Assembly (NCBI GenBank): GCA_963924555.1
Contig: OZ004585.1
Coordinates: forward strand, 2,741,488-2,805,487
Reading direction: 5' to 3'
Length of the DNA stretch: 64,000 bases
Source of the DNA: Crambe crambe
Lineage: Eukaryota > Porifera > Demospongiae > Poecilosclerida > Crambeidae
Part shown: piece after piece, positions 24,401-33,400 of the stretch
Layout: each line of letters begins with the position of its first letter
Numbering within the stretch: position 1 is the first letter of the stretch
Notes under the pieces: model-generated
What the model was told of the DNA's origin: nothing
The model's input: only the letters and a program-made list of their open reading frames with translations
The model's database searches: none
Position numbers and translations under genes: made by a program

Positions 24401-27400
24401 CCTCCTCCAGGTCTTCATCATTTATAGTTTTTCGCTTTTTCGGCAATGGCTCATCATTAGATGACGATGATGATCCTTTACCTCTCTCACACCATAAAGT
24501 AATTTTAGATCCAGGCTTAAAGTTACGATACATAACTTCTAGGTCACGATTTTCCATAATCCAGCGTTTAGTAGGTTCAAAGTACCCCAACTGAATATTT
24601 GTGGTCGAAACATCATCTGGGAATGAATCCATTAGCTTTATTTTCAGCTCAGCTACTGATGAAAACTTGCAACTCTCATCATGCCAGAATCTTACCACAT
24701 AGTCACTTTTCTTTTTAGAATTAATCAGCCGTACGTAGTAAAGGTAAGTTTCTTTTTCAGGTGTAGCAGAAGCTTGACTAGATACTTCATGATGAGCTGG
24801 CTGGCTAGTGGGTTCAAAAGAATAGGCACGAGCCTGAGGTTCCACTGGTGAATAGGAGAAGTAGCCCTGCTGAAAAGCAGGCCAATTTGGGTAGGACATA
24901 GCTAGCTAAGTATTCTTTGACCTGTCACACAACTGAACTGAAAACTCAAGAAGCTAGCACATGGCAGGGAAAGCAGCTGCTTGATGTAATTAGTAGGTCA
25001 TGCTAAAATAAACTTTCCATTGTTCAACCCCTACATTCCATATATGGAAGCTATGACTGATTTTAGCCTATTGCAAACATTCTGCAATCTCCTGTAACAA
25101 CATAAACATGTTATTATTAATGATGCGTTCTTACGTAAACTTACTATACCGCAGTGAATAGTCAACAATTTACTTGCAGTGTCAGTCTACCATCATCAGT
25201 ACCAGCCTGTTGCTGTGACTATGAAGTTCATGCTGCTATTTTTGCAGTGTTTGGCTGCCACTGGACCAACACTTGGAAGAGGTCGCTATAGCTAGAATAA
25301 TGGCTATATTTTTGATGCTTTTTAAATTAATACTCTACAACTCTACAGTTGTTGTTGGTCCTCACAACAAGGATTTCCCAGTACGACCAGGTTCCAGGCA
25401 GGTCACAGTTAACGTGCGAGTATTGGAAGGATCAATAGAACCAGGAGAACATCTTATTGTTCACTTCTCAACCAAAGATAAAACAGCAAAAGGTGCTATA
25501 GTAGATTAGCACATTCTTAAAATACTTTTCTATTCTTACATATAGGTGGGATAGATTATATTGCAGTCGATAAGAATATCACCCTCAATGGAACTCAACA
25601 AACTGTTCCAGTGATAATCACAATCCTCAAAACTGAACACAAACAAGAAAAGATCCTTTCAGTCCAATTGGGAAAAACTGAAGACATCACCGGCATAGAA
25701 TATGAAATAGAGCCAGAGCCAGATCCAGCCCCATTTTCGAACTTCTTTAAGGTTGCATTAACTACTGGTGATAAAGCTCTCATCGCTGTCTCTGTAGTCT
25801 TACTAGTTCTATTTGTATGTGTTTCAACTTGCATAAAAGGTTCTTGTAATAAATCAAACTATGAAAGGATTAAGTAATTTTTATTGAAACAAAGTAATTG
25901 TTAGTTGTCAGAGAAGTTATTTCTATCATTGTATTACTATTCTTCATGAGATGGATGTAGTATGATATACAATGTACATGACAATGCACTGTGTTATGGT
26001 GTGAGACATTGCTCATGTAAATGCCACCGTCACTCCCCTCGATACGTCTTTACACTCTAATCAGAGCAAATATTCGCTAATCAAGTGCAAAAAATTTCAT
26101 TGGTTGATGAATGCTACTTCCTCGTCAAAGAAAACTAGTAGCAGTCAATGACTACTTTTAGCACCTCAGACCTACTATAAGCCAACTTGTATGTGCAGTC
26201 TTTATTCGATGCTCAACTCAGCAGTTTAAAAAAAAAAACATTCCCAACTCCTTTACACTATGCACTTTCCTTAATGGATTGTTTACCTACTGTGTATTAT
26301 TGTTTTCATTATAACTAACATTCCCAACTCCTTTACACTATGCACTTTCCTTAATGGATTGTTTACCTACTGTGTATTATTGTTTTCATTATAACTATGT
26401 CAGCCATTTAAAAATGACGTCATTTGTCATGCGTGCGTGTCTGTCACTATCACGTGCACGTACCAACCAGCTATTAATTCATTTTCACTTGAAAACAATA
26501 TTCACAAAAAGTAAACAAACAAGTGAAAGGAAAAAAAAATTATGCTAAATAAAAAGGCCATGTAGGGTTAGTCTGAACTTTAACAGTTTCTGTCAACAAA
26601 AATCAAAATTATGCTGCCTTCAATAATAATCCCTACGTCACTGCCTAAACCAAGCAGAACATTTTTATACTGACATGAACGATTAAAGCAGCTTGGTAGA
26701 AGAGGACATTCTAGCTGGCCTACAGCAAGCTGGCGTTTTGCATGCCACCTTCTTTGATTTTCTGAACTATGCAGACTTATATCCCTCGCACTCTGGATAT
26801 AACTACTAGATGAATGCAATGCATACATGTGTCCTATCAATGCAGTTTTTTCCATTCACAACTACCACCAGGTAAACAATGTGCATGCTTGTTTTGACAT
26901 AACCACATTGAGCAATAGCTGCCATGCAGACCACACTTGGATAGTTAGCAAGAGATCAGATTTGATCATAGCTAATCAGCTCAGCAGTCACTCTGATCCT
27001 TACCACATCTGATGATCCTTACCACATCGGTGGTACTGGGTGGGCTTAGATACTGATGACCCCTTACCACATGAGTGGACCATGGAGAGTTCAGATACTA
27101 AATGATCCCTTACCAATCAAACATTATACTTAAATGATCCTTTACCACATGGGGTGGAAATAAATAATGATACTTACCAACACAGGAACACAGCACTTAT
27201 ACTTAATTGTAATGGGATAGAGATTCAATCTAGAACCTAGATCCCTTACCTCATGGGGTGGAGATCAAACATAGGTGGTTGGGTCTCAGCCAGCTCGATG
27301 GCAGTGATGCCAACGGCCCAAATGTCACACTGCTGGTTGTAGCCTCCCTTTCTCTCCACGGCTGCCACCTCAGGGGCCATCCAGTAAGGGGTACCAATAA

Positions 27401-30400
27401 ACGACTTCCTCTTCATTAGGAGAGTCTGGGTCAGTTGCGCTGCTATACCAAAGTCAGCTGAGGGGAGGGGGGAGAGAGAGAGATGACGAGTAAGTTATGG
27501 CAGGCAGGAAGAAGACAGAAGGGGTAGGGGAACAAAGAAGGAGAAATGGGACAAGGGAGAATAAATAGGAAAGGAGGAAGGGGTGAAGGAAAGAAGAGAA
27601 AAAGGAAAAGAAAAGGTGAGGGGAGGAAGAGGGAGATGGTGAGCAGCAAGTTATGGTAAAGAGAAGAGATCAAAGGATGGGCAAAGGAACAAAGGAAAAG
27701 ACAAGGGAGAAGGCAGGGGGGGGGGGGGGGGGGGAAAGGAGGAAAGGAAGATAGAAGAAGAGGAAGCGAAGGAAAGAGGAAGTAATGAGGAAGTGAGGAA
27801 AGAGGAAGTAAAAGAAAGAGGAAGTGAGGAAAGAGAAAGTAAAAGAAAGAGGAAGTGAGGAAAGAGGAAGTAAAAGAAAGAGGAAGTGAGAAAAGAGAAG
27901 AGAAGAAAAGAAAAAGAGGAAGGAAAGCTTAATACAGACATGGCAAGAGAACCAACAAATAAACACCTAATTTCACTTCTCCTTTGTCTGTCAGTAGTAT
28001 GTTTGCTCCCTACATACATAGAGAAGGCATGCAATACCAACTCAGTTCCTAAACACTGTTCCATACCTTGATGTCTCTATGGATCTTATTCTTTTCATGT
28101 AAGTATTGAAGTCCCTGCAACAAGTAATACAGAGTGTTATCACTGCATTTCAGTACTAAGAAGCTTCTTCCTAATAGTACTGGACATGCTGGGGAAAAAA
28201 CACAGCAAATAATTATAAAAATCATGCTGTTAACCTTTAAAATTTCTCTGCAAACAAAAGCTATCTGTAGTTCATTCAGACCTCCATTCAGAGCTGCATC
28301 ACATGTATGTATGCAGTGTACATAGTTAATATTGGATGATGGTAGCAAAGATACTGTTTACCGTGATAAATATCCTGTAACGATCCACCTCCACAAAACT
28401 CCATTGCTATCCACAAGCGATCTCGTCTAAAGAGAGAAAATAAACAGAAGAATGTAAACGTCACCAGTACATCACTGCACACACTGCCATCAATCAAAGA
28501 ATTATGATTATTGCATAATGTGTAAACCCTTCATAAAGACAATTTCTCTAAATTTTGAAACTTAGAGGGACCCTACTTTCCTTTTTTAAGGAACTGTTAA
28601 AAAATACATCACTATAATTATCAACAATGACTACTTTTTAAAATTTATAAAGCAGCCCTCCACCAATATTAGGGAACCCCTCAATTTTATTAAGGGGACT
28701 CAATTTTTTATTTTTTTTTTGGACCATATATTATTTTGGGGCAACATCAGAGTATCATAGTCATATCGACACAGTATAAACATGCTGGACATACAAACTT
28801 GTATACCTACCTAACCTCTTCTAAGACAGGGTCATACCCTTCACTGGTGAGTAAAATTATGAGGATTTAGAGTGTGCCCAGCATGTACATATGCGTCCGT
28901 ATGTACATGTACATGTGCCCAGCATGTACATATGCGTCCGTATGTAAGTACACATCACATCATGTGGCCGGCCAACCAATCAAAATCAACCAATCAGATC
29001 ACCACAAACGTAGGTTCGTTTATGTATAATGTATGTATGCATGTGAGTTAGAAAACACGAGTTATTAAGGTACAGGTGGGCTCTAAATGGAAAAGCTGAG
29101 ATGAGGAGAAAGATTGAAGAATGATATGGAAAAATGGATCCGAATATGACATTGAAATTGGCTTCCAAGGAACAAAATTAATATGATCGACATAAAGACT
29201 CGTGGATTAATTTGATAGAGGCATATGAATAGTTGACGAGATTGACTGTATACTTTACAATGTTCTGTAGACTACTGAAACTGTCACGAGATGAACTGTA
29301 TGATATCAGTAGGTGATCCGTTTGACACTTGGAAGACAATAAATGCATGATTTTTCAATGATTGATTGATTGATTGACCACGAGATGCAATGATAATGAT
29401 CACTGAAATGTACACATAATAATGGTTGCACTCGTATGCACACAATGGTAGTGGTAGCAGTCATATGCACACAATGGTAGTGGTAGCAGTCATATGCACA
29501 CAATGGTAATGGTAGCAGTCATATGCACACAATGGTAGTGGTAGCAGTCATATGCACACAATGGTAGTGCAGTGGTCAGTTACACAATGAATACTACAGT
29601 CCTATCTTCTGCCTAGCTTTACATAGAAACTGTACCTCAAGTAACTGCCATAATAGCCAACGATGTTTTGGTGTTTGCAGTCTGCTAGAATTGCTATCTC
29701 CTGCTGGATAATGTTGAAATCTTCACCTAGAGATGAATGTGCAAATAGAGTTTTTAGTTATGTCAACCCTTTACCAATTCTAAATATCTGGTAAGGATCT
29801 CCAGAGTAAAAAGCTTTACCTGGTTCTATTTTAATGATCTTCAGAGCAGCCTTTTCTCCTGTTCTGATAACCTTTGCCTATGGAAAGTAATAATAGGGTT
29901 AGTCTAGTCTCATAATATAGCTCCCCTGATGAAGCATAAACTATTGTTAGTCCTGAGGCAACAATTATGTACATGAGGTAACTACATGTAGTATGGACAG
30001 AAGGTTTAAGATCCACAATGATGCAAACATTCTCACTCTACAACACAAATATCATCTATGTCAAGCTCATTTTGGATAACCACTAGGTGTGGCCCAGGAA
30101 GAAAGAAAAAGTTTCACTGAAATCCCAGCATGATATCATACACATGCATGTAACATGTACTACAGCCATATAGTCCACAATGACATGTACATGTGCATGT
30201 AAGGATACAACTGTTCTACATATAGACATGTACATTGTATACATTCATAACTAGGATACAACAAACAAGAACTACACCATGGCAACCACATATACATGTA
30301 AACATTCATGTACATGTATATGCACAAGAACTACACCAGGCAAATAAACATACATGCATGTACATATACATGCAGATGTGTCAAATATAGAGAAATTGTT

Positions 30401-33400
30401 TGGCTAAATAAGGAGAATCACTTGATGACGATGGAAGTAAATATCTTGCATATAGAGAATCATTCGTCTAAAAAAAGGAGAATCACTTGATGACATTGGA
30501 AGTAAATGGACTACTAAAGGAACATGTCTGATGAGGTAACAGTGCTCACTTGGAGTTTGATATGAAAACCAAGTACCTAATACAGAGAGCACAAACTAGA
30601 TCCTACATATTTGGAAGCACTTTAAATGTAGCCCCCATACAGCAGGCAATACACTACACTCCATTTGGAAGACTGGTAATTGAGATTCACAGATCGAATT
30701 GTACTTGGTATGTAAACATAATGCAAACAGTAGTATAAAATGTACTATAGTGGAACCCCTAAATGTGGACTCCCTGAAATGCAAAAACCTCTCTAATTAG
30801 GACACTTGTTCTTGTCCCAACACAATATAAATGTGTATAATTTAACCCCTGAAATAGGGACACCTCTCTAATAAGGACACTTTTCGCTGGTCCCAAAGGT
30901 GTCCGCATTTAGAGGTTCCACTGTATTCGGAACCCTTGGTAATTAAGTACAGTCATTCAGTATAATTATGGAAGCCCTTGTAACCCATGTCCAGGCTTCA
31001 CAGTGATAATGGGGCTGAACCATAATTTTTTTTTCATCTTTTGATGCAGGGCATTGCAGGCAGCAATCTCATGGCCAGTGAGGATTATAACAGTCTGCCA
31101 TAGGCCATTTACCAGGTCAAAAGGTCAAATGTCTGATCAAGATTTGCTTCGGTCTGGCATAATACATCCCATTGCACTTAGGAATGTATCTATTTAAAGG
31201 TCACATCATAATATGGCCAATCAACTCTTCCCATGGTCTGACATTTTGTCAGATCATTTTTATAATCCTCACTGCATGGTATGTAAATCGCTACATAGCT
31301 CACTCACTCATCGATGTACTCATAAGCAGGAAAATGAGAAAATGAGGAAGGGAAGGGAAGAGGGCACTGGTACCTTCTTTTGAAAAAACATAATCAAGAT
31401 CATTGAAATATTTCCATGATACTAACAAGTGACAACGATACTTCTGATCCTAATTTGGGGAATCAGATAACAATCAAACTTCATAACTCTTATACGGAGT
31501 GATCTTTAATTGGAACTTGGAAAACACAACCTTAAAAGGATGACAAGTAAAGTACTTGGAAATTGCTCCTAAGTGAAAGCACACGCACCCGTACATATTG
31601 TCAAGGTTACTTTCTTCTTTTTTTTGGACAATTTCCAAGAATACTAAGTGTCAACAATTTAGATGATCATCTGTAGTATTACTGAACAAACACTGGTACA
31701 ACTGATTTATTCAGCCAGACTGAACAAACACTGGTACAACCAGTTTTGATACCGCTGTTCTCGTTCAACCACGTTTGCCAGCTCATTCATACATGCATAC
31801 TTCCTCTTCAAGTAAATAGAGAGCATCCTTCGTTAAGATCATAATCCAACAACCATCTCTCATTCTCCAACAGAACCTGCCCAATGCACACTGGATATCA
31901 TATATACACTCCAAGCCTGTGTTATAGTTTAATGCATACTGTTATCAGAGTCTCCCCTAGCTGTACTTTCAAACAGGGTGCTTAAATATAAATATGCTGC
32001 CATAGACCCAGCCCACTTTCTTTGAAGTTCTACAATATATCCAAACAGGGTGGCCCGCCCTGCATTTAGTATACTGGGGGGAAACGCTGCATACAGAAAC
32101 CCCGATCTCTAGAGCAAGCTTGCGCTTGAGATCTTCCTTCTCCACATTAACCCTGGTCACACTTACCACTCCAGGGAGTTGACGTACAGTGGAACCTCCG
32201 AATGATGGACACACATGGGAACCCAGCCTTTTGTCCTTTGTCGAGAGGTTGTCCTCTTTTGGTTGTATAGAGTATAATTATACACAAAAGGTACTTTTAG
32301 ATTGTCCTTTGTTGAGAGGTTTGTCCTCTTTCGGAGTGTCTTTTATCAAAGGTCCCATTTTTATTATCATACATAGACGTTTACACTGTAGCAAACCCAA
32401 CGTACCATTCCAACATTGAGTGGGTATAAAAGAACAGAGCTTCAAAATGTATTTGCAGTTGATTGCAGTTACAAGTACTTCAATTAATGTGCTCAATGAT
32501 TTTTGGAACAGAACTTCAAGATGTGTTGGGATAGTTTTGTTCAACAATTTTTGGAAAGCTGTTTTTGTTCGAATCCTATGGAGGGTCATAGGTCATCCCT
32601 ACATAGAGAGCTCTCTCTAATAGTGTCCACTCATAGTGGCATTAGTCCTATAAAGGGTCATAGGTCATAGGTCATGGGTCATATGCATCCCTACATCCCT
32701 TACTGTAGATTTCAGGGGCTGTTATGAATCAGTGGACCATTCCACTGGAAAATGGAATGATGGAATGGAATACTGGAAACAAATCACGGCCAGAGGCACT
32801 GCTACGGCTGGTACAGCCATGGCCGTACCACCATTCAGAGTGAGTGTGTGTGTGTGTGTGCAATTTGAATAATAATAACAATAACTTATAAGTATATGGC
32901 ATTGCCTGGATCATACCAGATTGAAATTGAATCAAAAATACTGGAGGGAATTCCCCAGACCCTCCAGATGGTAGCTATGGCTGTACCACTATAAATGAGG
33001 TGGCTCCGGTTCTGCAAATGTACTTATCCTTCACCCTTTCAACCTATCCCCATGTCCTTCACTCCAGCTGCATCCATTTCATCCTCCGCTAACTTTTTTC
33101 ATATCTGGAAATATATCCATTTGTACTGGATTCTTCCAAACCATCTTGCCCACCATAGCACAAGGAATTGAGTGCCAGTCTTAATTACCACACTAGTATT
33201 TCCTGCATTCAGGACCGCACAATTCGGAGATACCTGAATACATCATTTCCCAGCTCAGTGATGCACACAAACTTCTCCCTCAATTTTTTTTATTGTGAAA
33301 GTCCAGCACCTCCTTTCTCTCGTGTATTATAAATATAAAAACACATTCCAGTATTCCATTCCAGTGGAATGGTCCACTGATTCATAACGGCCGATTTCAG

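Larger units (their letters stand above)
22882..25094 (+). mobile_element. Two-gene Tc1/mariner-like DNA transposon, complete
   Basis: The left end 'ccggagattgcagaatgtttgcaat' (22,882-22,906; quoted in part as 'ggagattgcagaatgtttgc') is matched by its inverse at 25,070-25,094 with one mismatch in 25. A TA dinucleotide flanks both ends (22,880-22,881 and 25,095-25,096), the target duplication typical of Tc1/mariner. Both subterminal regions also carry the palindrome 'ttccatatatggaa' (about 22,929 and 25,036). Between the ends are two convergent genes: a transposase on plus and a 276-residue protein on minus, with stops only six bases apart. The element lies inside MAP4K intron 8. Confidence 0.88.

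Noticed and set aside
27443-28064. Long Phe/Leu/Ser/Pro frames on the minus strand
   Set aside because: They come from purine-rich low complexity. The real coding pieces here are the two short MAP4K exons at 27,967-28,009 and 28,067-28,114.
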